16,787 bases of DNA from Candidatus Peribacteria bacterium (GCA_031288635.1 JAITQZ010000123.1:1-16787); one strand, 5' to 3'. Counted from the stretch's first letter, positions 1-12,265 are shown. The notes: generated by a model from the sequence alone, not told the origin. A program made the numbers and translations.

Positions 1-59
1 CTGTTTCATTTCTTTTTTTCAATAAGGGGTAAAATTTCTCAATAAGGGGTAAAATCCAT
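1..59 (-). CDS. Possible start of a divergent gene (partial)
   Basis: Read with UGA = Gly, a minus-strand frame starts at an ATG (59-57) and stays open for 19 codons to the window edge, with two UGA codons. It begins MDFTPYGEILPLIEKKKG. Against it: the frame spans a tandem repeat of 20-bp period, not a multiple of three, there is no ribosome binding site, and the length is too short for a codon argument. In favour: a TATAAT hexamer lies about 34 bases upstream on the same strand. I do not recognise the product. Confidence 0.2.
19..55. repeat. Tandem 17-bp repeat with GGGGTAA core
   Basis: The 17-mer TCAATAAGGGGTAAAAT occurs perfectly at 19-35 and 39-55, a 20-bp period. A third GGGGTAA core follows at 67-73. 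The cores start at 26, 46 and 67, so they are about two helical turns apart and would lie on one face of the DNA. This looks like a regulator-binding array, but that function is inferred from spacing only. Confidence 0.6.
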
Positions 60-71
60 GTCTTTTGGGGT

Positions 72-89
72 AAGTAGATAAATCTACTT
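72..89. repeat. Perfect 8-bp inverted repeat, operator-like
   Basis: AAGTAGAT (72-79) and ATCTACTT (82-89) are perfect reverse complements separated by AA. Two further G-C pairs follow outside a T/C mismatch. The repeat lies just downstream of a minus-strand TATAAT hexamer (93-98), where a repressor site would be expected, and could also fold as a small RNA hairpin. Confidence 0.5.
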
Positions 90-92
90 CCC

Positions 93-98
93 ATTATA
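93..98 (-). promoter_or_regulatory. Possible minus-strand -10 hexamer
   Basis: On the minus strand this reads TATAAT, the exact sigma70-type -10 consensus. No -35 hexamer stands at 16-18 bp. Two TTGTCA copies, part of the direct repeat at 97-137, lie at the wrong distances (1 and 26 bp). It may therefore need an activator, or may be chance in AT-rich DNA. Confidence 0.25.
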
Positions 99-137
99 CT
101 GACAATTCTATTTTTGCCCACTACTGACAATTCTATT
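97..137. repeat. 16-bp direct repeat
   Basis: TACTGACAATTCTATT is present identically at 97-112 and 122-137, with 25 bp between starts. It lies between the inverted repeat at 72-89 and the candidate rpoB promoter, so it is plausibly a pair of regulator sites. No function is shown by the sequence itself. Confidence 0.6.
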
Positions 138-165
138 CTGTTGTAACATATTTTTACACTTTCCC

Positions 166-193
166 TTGCATTTCCCCTCCAAATCCCTATAAA
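166..193 (+). promoter_or_regulatory. Candidate rpoB promoter
   Basis: A weak -35 hexamer TTGCAT (166-171) is followed after 16 bp by TATAAA (188-193), one mismatch from the -10 consensus. Transcription would start near 200 and leave a leader of about 125 bases before the rpoB ATG. The -10 is good and the -35 poor, so this is a candidate only. Confidence 0.4.
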
Positions 194-243
194 GAACAAG
201 AATTTGTGATGCTACATCTACAATTTTGATAGCTAAAAGGAGT

Positions 244-279
244 ATGGTTGTCGGTCTTTCCCCTACTTTTCTATCGTAA
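244..279 (+). other. 11-codon open frame after a Shine-Dalgarno-like AAAAGGAG
   Basis: AAAAGGAG (235-242) is one of the few strong Shine-Dalgarno-like strings in the window and lies one base before an ATG at 244. That frame encodes MVVGLSPTFLS and ends at TAA 277-279. One base of spacing is too short for normal initiation, so it may be chance. A TTG at 248 is better spaced, but its frame overlaps the start of rpoB and encodes nothing I recognise. Confidence 0.2.
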
Positions 280-326
280 AAAATCATTGGAATCTTTTTT
301 TTGATTTACTTTTGATTATTACCCCT

Positions 327-4247
<3,921 letters not shown>

Positions 4248-4257
4248 TGAAATAACG

Positions 4258-4283
4258 TTAGGACAGGGAAAACCCTGTCCTAA
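4258..4283 (+). terminator. Perfect 11-bp hairpin after rpoB
   Basis: TTAGGACAGGG (4258-4268) and CCCTGTCCTAA (4273-4283) pair perfectly around an AAAA loop, 10 bases after the rpoB stop. No U-run follows (TTAAAAGTATAAT), so it is a poor intrinsic terminator. It may act as a pause, an RNA 3'-end protector or a partial terminator. It marks the left border of the cassette between rpoB and rpoC. Confidence 0.55.
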
Positions 4284-4339
4284 TTAAAAGTATAATAATT
4301 AATTTGGTTAGTTCTTTATTTTACAGGTAAGAGAAAAGA

Positions 4340-4855
4340 ATGAAAAAATGAATAATTATGTGTGCTTTTCCGATGACAGGAAAAACCTATGCAGGAAATA
4401 AGTATCAAAATATTTGTGATTTAGGTCGTACTCGTTTTAAGCATCTTTTATCTGAAAATGGATGACAAAATGCTATTGAACAGCAGAAATGAGAAAAAAG
4501 ACCAATTAATCCTGAACGACCAAATAATTATAAAGAAGCTATTGTAGAAGCACTACATCATTATGATGTGGTATTAGTGAATGAAGCGATATTGGAAACG
4601 TTAAGAAATAATAATATTCCTTATTCTTGTGTTGTTCCTGTTGTTTCGTGTAAGAAAGAATATATGGAAAGAATGAAATCAAGAGGAAATAATGAGCAAT
4701 TTATACAAAAAATGGCAGAACATTTTGAAGAATATATTACCAATAATGCTCAAGATGAGTATGCAGAAAATATTTATACTTTACAGCAAGGACAATATTT
4801 ATCAGACTTATTGAAAACATTGGACATTCCATTAATCGAAAAAATAGCTATATAA
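4340..4855 (+). CDS. Small P-loop NTPase, nucleotide-kinase-like
   Basis: The protein is 171 aa with three UGA-Gly codons (4349, 4463, 4490). Read with the standard code only the C-terminal part survives as an open frame. The N-terminus GIIMCAFPMTGKTYAG is a beta strand followed by a Walker A-like loop, in which Ala stands in place of the usual first Gly and TGKT supplies the phosphate-binding Lys and Thr. HHYDVVLVNEAILETL resembles a Walker B-type strand and helix. I infer a small ATP- or GTP-dependent kinase or NTPase; the substrate is unknown. The start is the first ATG, with only a weak purine run upstream. A TATAAT at 4291-4296 could be its -10, but no good -35 is seen. It is the first gene of the cassette, 92 bases after rpoB and 36 before the Nudix gene. 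Confidence 0.8.
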
Positions 4856-4891
4856 AAAGTATCCTTTTATTTCTCCCCTCTCATTAATTTA

Positions 4892-5443
4892 ATGGAAACT
4901 ACCATCGAAGAAAAAATGCTTTACCAAGGAAAAATGCTTGAGATAGTAGAGAAAAAAATCGGAAATAAACTTTTTGAAATTGCGAGAAGGTCGCCGTGAG
5001 TGAGGTTGCTTTTTCTCAAAGGAAACCACATTTTGCTGACGAGAGAACGAAGACACGAATATAATGCGTATGATTATAGGCTTCCGTGATGAAAAGTCTT
5101 TGATACATTATCAGAATACAATGAAAAATTAGCCAACAATGAAGACATCTTTCTTTATGCTCAGCAATCTGCAAACAAAGAAGCCAAAGAGGAAGCTGGA
5201 CTACTTCCCACCACTCTTCGTCATCTTACTACCAGTAAAGCTGGAGCAACGGTTGAATGGGATTTGTATTATTTCGTAGTAGAAGACTTCACAGAAAATC
5301 AGAAGGGACAGGAATTAGAAGAATGAGAGGACATAGCAATAGAACGAAAAACAAGAGATGAAGTGAAACAGTTATGTTTGGCAGGCGACATCAGAGAAGA
5401 AAGAACTGTCGGTGTACTCTTAAAATTCTTATTACAAGTATAA
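4892..5443 (+). CDS. Nudix hydrolase
   Basis: The protein is 183 aa with UGA = Gly at 4997, 5087, 5090 and 5324. The Nudix signature is present: YRLPGGKVFD (GG at residues 66-67) and KEAKEEAGL (residues 96-104), matching the REUxEExGU metal-binding part. Between them the box is about 15 residues longer than standard. The two signature glycines are two consecutive UGA codons (5087-5092), so under the standard code the enzyme would end just before its active site. The family hydrolyses nucleoside diphosphates linked to another moiety, for example ADP-ribose, with Mg2+; the substrate here cannot be read from sequence. The second half (AGATVEWDLYYFVVEDF) fits the rest of a Nudix fold. The protein is probably cytoplasmic. 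It lies 36 bases after the P-loop gene and 35 before the BRO gene, which suggests co-transcription. Confidence 0.9.
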
Positions 5444-5478
5444 AGAGAAACCAGACTTTTATTTCCAATACTATAAAA

Positions 5479-6375
5479 ATGCTGGGACAAACAGGTCTTT
5501 TCAATGCTTCACAAGATTTTGTTCTCTTTGATGGAACTACGAATATTAGAAAAGAGCGATATAATGATGAGTGGTATTTCTCTATAGTAGATATTGTTGG
5601 TTTTTTGTCGTGAAGTAATAACCCCAGAAGATATCGAAGCGATTTGAAAATAAAATTGGCTGATGAAGGAGGGTTTAATGAGTTGTACGGAAAAATCGTA
5701 CAACTGAAATTACTTTCTGCAGATGGTAAAAAATACTTATCAGACGCTACAAATACTCAAACCGCACTCCGTATTATTCAGTCCATCCCTTCTCCTAATG
5801 CTGAGCCACTCAAACAACGATTGGCTTCTCTGGGGAATGAAAGAATTCTTGACCTCAATGACCCTGAACTCTGAATGCAGAGAGCCAGAGCCAGAGCTAT
5901 GCAAATCTACAAGAAAAAAGGGATGATGGACGAGGAAATTAGACAAAGAATACAAAGTATTGAGACGAGAAATGAATTTACCGACCAACTCAGAGAAAGA
6001 GGAATAAAAGACGGATTTGAATATGCTTATCTCACAAATAAAACGTATGGCATTTTTGGAGCACATATGACAGCAGCAACCATTAAGGAAATGAAAGGTC
6101 TTGCAAAATCTGACAACATTCGCGACCATATGAATAAACAGGAATTACTCTTGACGGAAATGACCGAAGAAACTGCAAAACATGTTATGGTAGGCAATAA
6201 TGCAAAAGGCTTTAATCAATTAGAAGAATGTGTGGATGTATCGGTAGAAATTATGAAAGAAACCAGAGAAAAAATTGAAAAAGCCACAAAACAGCGTGCA
6301 TTATCAGATTTTAATCGTCTTTCAGATACACAAAAAGAGAAAAAAAACTGATACATAAAAAGAAAAATTCGTTAA
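5479..6375 (+). CDS. BRO-N domain protein, phage antirepressor-type
   Basis: The protein is 298 aa with UGA = Gly at 5611, 5872 and 6349. Residues about 10-115 match the BRO-N fold: a start like FVLFDGTTNIRKERYNDEWY, then FSIVDIVGFLSGSNNPRRY, LKLLSADGKKYLSDATNTQT, and RIIQSIPSPNAEPLKQRLA. The rest (RIQSIETRNEFTDQLRERG, YGIFGAHMTAATIKEMKGL, LRDHM-like NIRDHM) is the C-terminal part usual for these proteins in bacteria. BRO-N domains bind DNA and occur in phage antirepressors and baculovirus BRO proteins. The role here is inferred as DNA binding, perhaps regulatory, with a phage or mobile origin. The UGA-Gly at the GFLSGS turn fits the family. The ATG at 5479 lies at the expected distance before the domain and there is no Shine-Dalgarno. 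The C-terminus is Lys-rich and passes a UGA seven codons before the TAA. Confidence 0.88.
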
Positions 6376-6504
6376 AATAAGTTCTGAGAAAATCCGCTAG
6401 AAAGGCAAAAAAAGTCGAAAATCTCTTGAAAAAAGAGTCCAAAACAATAAAAAAGAAAAGATTATAAAATTGTGGTAATTTTACCCCCAACTGCTGCTTT
6501 GCTA

Positions 6505-7878
6505 ATGAAAAAAGTACTTTTATGGATATGTTCAGTGATACTTGTTGGGGTTTTTGTATTTTTGATACTACATAACACTTGAAATAAACCTATCCTACAA
6601 CTTTCTTCTGCTTCAATATTGAGTGGGGCAGAACGTGAAGTGATGGCAACAGAACAGCTACCAGAACATCCACAGCTTACTAACTATACAGAGTTTGTGG
6701 GGACAGAACATCTTTCAACTTGTGAATTTGGATGTAAACTTGGATATGAAAGCAAAGATTTCCCAGGAGTAGTAAGTAGAGATATTTATAGATTTACTTC
6801 CTTAGATTTGGGGATTACTTTGCTCTATGAAGCATCCTGGACTACAGAAAACGGAGAAACTTCACCTCAACAGACTATTATTCAGAGTGGAAATTTCGTT
6901 TGTCTGGAGAATAGCAATGCCCCCAAAGCAAGATGATGTATAGAATTTCTTCCTTATGAAGAATGGGAAAATATCGCAAAAGAACGATATAAATACCACT
7001 TAGATTATAGAGATTATGAACTATTTGGCACTTGAGAGATAAAAGGTCTGACTGATAGAGGAGAACCAGACTATAGTATGACTGCTGGTAGAAAATATCT
7101 GCATAATTTCTACTTTGTACAATATAGTTGTGATTGATGTATCTCGTGGATGGGTTATCCGTGAATAGATTATACGTGGGTAGATACCATAGAACCATCT
7201 CATCAGCGTATTAAAAAATATGGTCTCTTGATGAGAACGGGAGCAGAAAATGCAGAATGTCGTCAGGAACTCATTGATATCTATCAGACGGAAATAGCAA
7301 ATTTCAATGCTTCTCATCAGATAATGCAGGCAGAATTACTTGTTTCAGACTGGACAGATAATGCTAGTGATAAATTATTTGAGAAATGAGCTACTAGTGT
7401 TGTCGGTCCAGAATGCCCAGTTCGTGCAGAGAAGACGATAGAAGATATTAGATGGGAACTGTCAAACTGGGGAAAATATGAAACGTATACAGACACGGAA
7501 CGAGCAGGAATGACGATGGAATGACCATCAATTGATGAGGAATGAAAAGTTGATTGACTAAAAATTGTAAAATTTGGACTAGTATATCAAGATGATGAAG
7601 TATATGAAGCTTTTCTCAAAGGAGTTGCCTCATTCAATGCCACTCATTCAGGAAATATACGAATAGAAATGGGTGTAGCAAAAACGCAATATGAAAAATA
7701 TCTTTGAGAAGCTGACAGGCTAGGGAAAGAAGGATATTTTGTTGCAGTCCCTCCACCTGATTGGAAACCAACAGAAGAACAAATTAAAAATGATTTGCTT
7801 GTGGCTGTTTATCATGCGATTTGATTAGATAGTTCAGAGGTCGAAGCATTAGAAACACCTCTCAATCTTGTTAGATAA
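6505..7878 (+). CDS. Membrane-anchored extracytoplasmic protein of unknown function
   Basis: I do not recognise this 457-aa protein. It starts MKKVLLWICSVILVGVFVFL, an uncleaved signal anchor or signal peptide, so the rest should lie outside the membrane. It has paired cysteines in CEFGC (residues 73-77) and CDGC (209-212) and single ones elsewhere, consistent with disulfides or metal binding. Two weakly similar segments start near YGLLMRTG and FGLVYQDD; each carries an FNA(S/T)H motif (residues 267-271 and 377-381), 110 residues apart, suggesting an internal duplication. UGA encodes 11 of its roughly 36 glycines, the highest rate in the window. Under the standard code only one fragment of about 105 codons would be found. 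It is the last cassette gene, 129 bases after the BRO gene and 44 before rpoC. That it is a real gene follows from the long open frame with a signal sequence and coding-like composition. Confidence 0.78.
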
Positions 7879-7922
7879 TTCAGACTTATATATCCTTTTT
7901 TATTCTCTTATCCTATGCGTTA

Positions 7923-10900
7923 ATGTACAAAAACAAATTTGAGGGACTTATGGTTACCCTCGCCTCAGTAGATGAAATCGGGCAATGGTCCCACGGAGCG
8001 GTAGAAAATCCTGATACCGTGAATTACCGTACAGGAAAACCCAAACAAAACGGACTTTTCTGTGAATCTATCTTTGGTCCCGTGAAGAATTTTGAATGTA
8101 GCTGTGGAAAATATAAAGGAGTCCGCTACAAAGGAATTGTCTGCGAAAGATGTGGCGTAGAGGTCACGACTTCCCGCACTAGAAGGACGAGAATGGGACA
8201 CGTTGAATTGGCAGCTCCTATCATCCATGCACGGTATAAAAATTCTCCCTCTGGAGGAATTCATCAACTGTTGCAACTCTCAGCGAATGAGATTGATAAA
8301 ATTTTGAGCTTTGTAAAATATATCGTTCTCAAACCCGTTGAAGACACTGCAAAAACAACACTCAAAGAAACCCTGAAAAAAGATTTTGATGCAAAGATGA
8401 AAGAACTAGATGATCTCGTTAACGAAGAAAAAGCTAACGAAAAAGAAGCTAAGAAACTCAAAGAACTCGAAAAACTCTATACCGAAAATAAAGAAGCTCT
8501 CGAAAAAGAGATGCTCAGACTCAATTCCATTATCGCTTCTCTCTCACAAGGGATGACAATTGCAGAGTCTGATTATAGAAATTTTTTCCATCGTTTCACT
8601 GACCTCGTACAAATGTCTTCAGGTCCTGATGGCGTATTAAAAATGCTCAGTGAAATTGACGTAGAAAAAGAAATCAAGAAAAAGGTCAAAGAATTCCCAG
8701 CTATTCGTAGCGAAGAAGCCAAGAAAAAGGCGATGAACCTGATTAAACTTTTAATCAATCTCTATGTCTCTGGCGTAAAACCTGAAAATATGGTTCTCAG
8801 AAAATTGCCTGTAATTCCTCCTGATTTACGTCCTGTAGTTCAACTTGACGGGGGAAGGTTTGCATCTTCTGATGTCAACCTTTTCTACAGACGCGTCCTC
8901 ATGAGAAATATCAGACTCAAAAAAATGGTACAAGTAGGGATGCCAGACGTGCTCAAAAAGAATGAAGTCAGACTTCTCCAAGAATCGGTGAACAACCTCC
9001 TCGTTGGAGAAAAAAACTCAGCAGGAAAAGCGGGAGCCGGAATAAAAGTTTTCAAGTCGCTCTCTGATATGCTTAGCGGAAAAGAAGGAATCTTTAGAAA
9101 AAACCTGCTCGGAAAACGTGTGGACTACTCAGGAAGGTCAGTAATTACCGTTGGACCAGACTTGAAACTCGATGAATGTGGACTGCCAATTTACATCGCA
9201 GTAAAAATCTTCACCCCCTTCATCATTGGAAAACTGATCGAAAAGAAAATCGTGTATACGCCAAAACAAGCAGAAAAGCTGATTAAAGACGAAGACCCGA
9301 TTGCATTGAAATTCCTCGAAGAAGTCATCAAAGATAAATACGTCTTGCTCAACAGGGCACCAACACTGCACAGACTTTCAATTGAAGCCTTCAAAATCAA
9401 GCTCTACCCTGGAAAAACTATCAGACTCCATCCGCTGGTGTGTGGGTCTTTCAACGCCGACTTCGATGGAGACCAGATGGCAGTACATTTGCCGATTTCT
9501 GATGAAGCTCAAAAAGAAGCACGCGAACTAATAGCATCTGATAAAAACGTGTTGAAACCTGCATCAGGAGAGCCAACACTTTCGCTTTCCCAAGATATGG
9601 TATTGGGAGTGTATTATATTACAGATTTTTTCAATTCTGCATATCCAGAGGTAAATACCTTGGAAGAATGGAAAAACAAGACTCCGGTCGTAGCGAGATT
9701 TGCTTCTCCAGCATTAGCGTATAAAGCCTTTGAAAATAAGGAAATCAATATAAAAGACAAAGTCGTCATCCTCACCAAGGGAGAACCTTTGGAAACTACG
9801 GTTGGAAGAGTGATTTTCAATACCACACTCCCAAGGGGAATGGAATTTGTCAACGAAACAATGGGAAATAAAGCCATTAAAAAGCTGATTTCTCGTGTCT
9901 TTGATGAATACAATATGCCGACGACAGTGAAAATGGCAGATGCCATCAAAGACCTTGGGTTCAAATATTCCACTATCGCTGCGGTATCGATTAATATTTT
10001 GGATATGAAAATCCCTGCTGAAAAAGGAGATATTCTCAAAAACGGAGATAAAAAAGCTGATGAAATTTTGAAACTCTACTACAAAGGCTTCTTTTCAGAA
10101 GGAGAAAAACATAGAATGATTGTAGACGTTTGGACGAATGTGAAAAAAGAAGTAGAAGCCCAACTCAAACCTATCATTACCCCAGGAAACGATTTGTATA
10201 CCATGATTGATTCTGGAGCAAGAGGTTCTCAGACCCACTTGACACAAATCTGTGGAATGAAAGGGCTCGTGGTCAATCCTCAGGGAGAAATTATAGAATT
10301 GCCAATCAAAGCTTCATTTGCAGAAGGATTGAAACCTATCGAATACTTTATTGCGGCCCACTCTGGACGTAAAGGAAAAGCGGATACCGCACTTCGTACA
10401 GCGGAATCTGGATACTTGACGCGTAAACTCTGTGATGCGAGTCAGGAAGTCATCGTCCGTGAAGAAGACTGTGGTAGCAAAGAATACATTATTTACTCCA
10501 AAGACGAAGCGGCACTTAAAGGAGAAAAATTTGCCAATCTGATTTATGGTAGAGTAGTAGCCGAAGACATCATTGACGAAAAAGGAGCCATTCTAATGCA
10601 CGCGGGAGAAATGATTGACAAACAACAAATTACTTTGATTGAAACTTCAAGTGTGCCATATATCAAAGTTCGTAGTCCTTTGACCTGCCATTGTGCGAGT
10701 GGAGTGTGCCAAAAATGTTATGGAATGGACCTGTCTAGTAGAAGGTCTGTAGAAATAGGAATCCCTGTCGGAATTATTGCTGCTCAATCTATCGGAGAAC
10801 CTTCTACTCAGCTCACCCTCGATACTTTTCACGCCGGTGGAGTCGCTGGTCAAGGCGATATGGCTACCGGTATTGATAGGATTAAACAGCTCTTTGAAGT

Positions 10901-11738
10901 ACGTGCTCCAAAAAATCCCGCTATCGTTGCTCCCTTTGACGGAACCCTTGACTTTGAAGAAACTCCAGAAGGGGGAAAATTCTGACTGCTTAAAATCACT
11001 TCCGATGTACAAAAGAAAATCTATATCATTAAAGATGGCTACAAAGCAAGTGTAAAAGTCGGTCAAAGACTCGCGAAAGGTGGAGTCTTCGCTGCAAAAG
11101 GACAAAGCAAGCTGAAAGTAAATGAAGAAGGGTCTGTATTGCAAGTCGACAAAGACGCGGTCATCCTAGGAGTAGTAGAAACCTTCACAAAAGCCCTCTA
11201 CGGTCTGCTTCCAAAGAAAAACAGATCAGGAGAAAGTGTAATCAAAGGAGAAATTCTGACGACAGGGGCGTTGAACATTATGGAATACAAAGCCATCGTC
11301 GGAGACCTTCAAGCCCAGAGATACATTATCAACGAAGCAAAAAAAGTGTACGCTGACCAAGGACAAGACTTGAATGACAAACATATGGAAATCGTGGTAA
11401 AGCAACTCTTTTCAAAGGTCTTTATCGAAGACTCTGGAGACTCTAGCTTCATCCCAGGAACCTACGTAAAATACGAAGAATACATCCAGAAAAACGAAGA
11501 GCTCACCGCTCAGAGTAAGCAAGTTGCAAAAGGACAAAGGATAGCTCTCGGACTGACTACCATCGCCAAAGAAACGGATTCGTGGCTCTCTGCAGCTTCC
11601 TTCCAAGAGACTATCAGAGTAATGGTAGGAGCTTCGCTACGTGGTGCAGTAGACAACCTTTCTGACTTGAAAGCGAATGTTATCATTGGTAGACTCCTAC
11701 CTATCGGAGAAAATTATAGAAATATGCACGGATACTAA
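7923..11738 (+). CDS. rpoC: DNA-directed RNA polymerase subunit beta'
   Basis: This is the beta' subunit of core RNA polymerase, 1271 aa. Only one in-frame UGA is present (10983, GGKFGLLKI); a standard-code reading would split off the last 251 residues. The N-terminal zinc site has Cys59, 61, 74 and 77 (CSCGKYKGVRYKGIVCERC). The catalytic Mg2+ loop NADFDGDQM is at residues 511-519. The second zinc site is REEDC plus CHCASGVCQKC. The trigger-loop and bridge-helix region (GARGSQTHLTQICGMKGLV) and the C-terminal ASFQETIRVM...VIIGRLLPIG block are intact. A Lys/Glu-rich coiled coil lies around residues 145-205. The ATG at 7923 gives the expected start; an ATG at 7915 in another frame stops after two codons. 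No Shine-Dalgarno is seen. In most bacteria rpoC directly follows rpoB; here 3.7 kb separate them. Confidence 0.97.
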
Positions 11739-11750
11739 AAATCTAGTAGA

Positions 11751-11789
11751 AAAAGCCCTAACGTGGTATTATGTTAGAGGCTTTTTTTT
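11751..11789 (+). terminator. rpoC intrinsic terminator, bidirectional
   Basis: GCCCTAAC (11755-11762) pairs with GTTAGAGGC (11773-11781) with one bulged A, flanked by A-T pairs from AAAA and the T-run, and is followed by eight T (11782-11789). It lies 12 bases after the rpoC stop. On the minus strand the same stem is followed by five T, so it can also end transcription coming from higA. Confidence 0.85.
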
Positions 11790-11879
11790 ATAATCCCATC
11801 TTTTTTCTTTGATCAGCTTTCTTAAAGTTTCTTTGATTTGGCGTTTCCCTCTGGCATTGATATAAAAAGAAACAGAAGA
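11769..11879 (-). other. Open in-frame extension beyond the higA stop
   Basis: Immediately after the higA TAA (11882-11880) the frame continues for 36 codons to a second TAA (11771-11769). It includes FYINARGKRQIKETLRKLI and KEKRWDY, which look like helical protein rather than random sequence. The last codons run through the rpoC terminator, so only about the first 30 could be former coding sequence. Reading: either a nonsense mutation shortened higA, or this is chance in AT-rich DNA. Confidence 0.35.
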
Positions 11880-12236
11880 TTAAGTATAAATAGGTTCTTT
11901 ACTTGTTCTGCAGGAATAGACAGAGATGAAAGACCTAATCTTGTCTACCACCTCCATTTCTTTTTTGTTTTTGTTGATTTGTCCTACATCATACATATTT
12001 TGTAGATTGAGCCACATCTCAATTGAAGTGCTAAAAGCCGATGAAATGCGGAGAGCAAGTCTTGGGGTCAGATTTTTTCTTCCGTGAATGATATTGTTTA
12101 CTTCAGATTTATTGATTCCAAGAAGTTTTGCGAAATAAACCTGCGACCATCCCCTTTCCTCAAGTTCCCTTCCAATAAGTTTTCATGGATGTGAAGTTTC
12201 TGGAATAAAATCGTCTTCGAGTCTGATGTTTGCCAT
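11880..12236 (-). CDS. higA: HigA-type antitoxin, XRE-family HTH
   Basis: The protein is 118 aa on the minus strand. It carries the HigA family pattern: HPGK near residue 16, RELEERGWSQVYFAKLLGIN (helix-turn-helix start), a recognition region SEVNNIIHGRKNLTP, then LALRISSAFSTSIEMWLNLQ. The family binds its operator DNA and neutralises the partner HigB toxin. The Gly of HPG is a UGA codon (12185-12183), so under the standard code the antitoxin would be cut at residue 17. It lies directly downstream of the higB remnant and its start overlaps the extended higB frame. The ATG (12236) has no Shine-Dalgarno, so translation may depend on coupling to higB. After the TAA the same frame stays open for 36 more codons of coding-like sequence, which may be a lost C-terminus. 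Confidence 0.88.
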
Positions 12237-12265
12237 GGTAATAATAAATAAGAGATAAATAGTTG

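Larger units (their letters stand above)
1..326. other. Non-coding region upstream of rpoB
   Basis: I see no convincing gene here. The stretch holds three GGGGTAA motifs at 26, 46 and 67, a perfect inverted repeat at 72-89, a 16-bp direct repeat at 97-112 and 122-137, a candidate rpoB promoter at 166-193, and an 11-codon open frame at 244-279. A minus-strand open frame starts at 59 and runs off the left edge. rplJ/rplL, which often precede rpoB in bacteria, are not visible in the 326 bases available. Confidence 0.6.

Noticed and set aside
5374..5613. An earlier start for the BRO protein, overlapping the Nudix gene
   Set aside because: The upstream part is the Nudix gene read in another frame; the BRO-N domain begins properly after the ATG at 5479.
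6423..6437. Small hairpin CTCTT/AAGAG between the BRO gene and the orphan gene
   Set aside because: The stem is five A/T-rich base pairs without a T-run, too weak to call a terminator.
6381..6466. Lys-rich short frame after the BRO gene (SARKAKKVENLLKK)
   Set aside because: It has no usable start codon, lies out of frame with the BRO gene and is too short; A-rich DNA gives such frames by chance.
10647..11144. Minus-strand frame of 165 codons inside rpoC
   Set aside because: It lies wholly opposite conserved rpoC sequence and has no family features.
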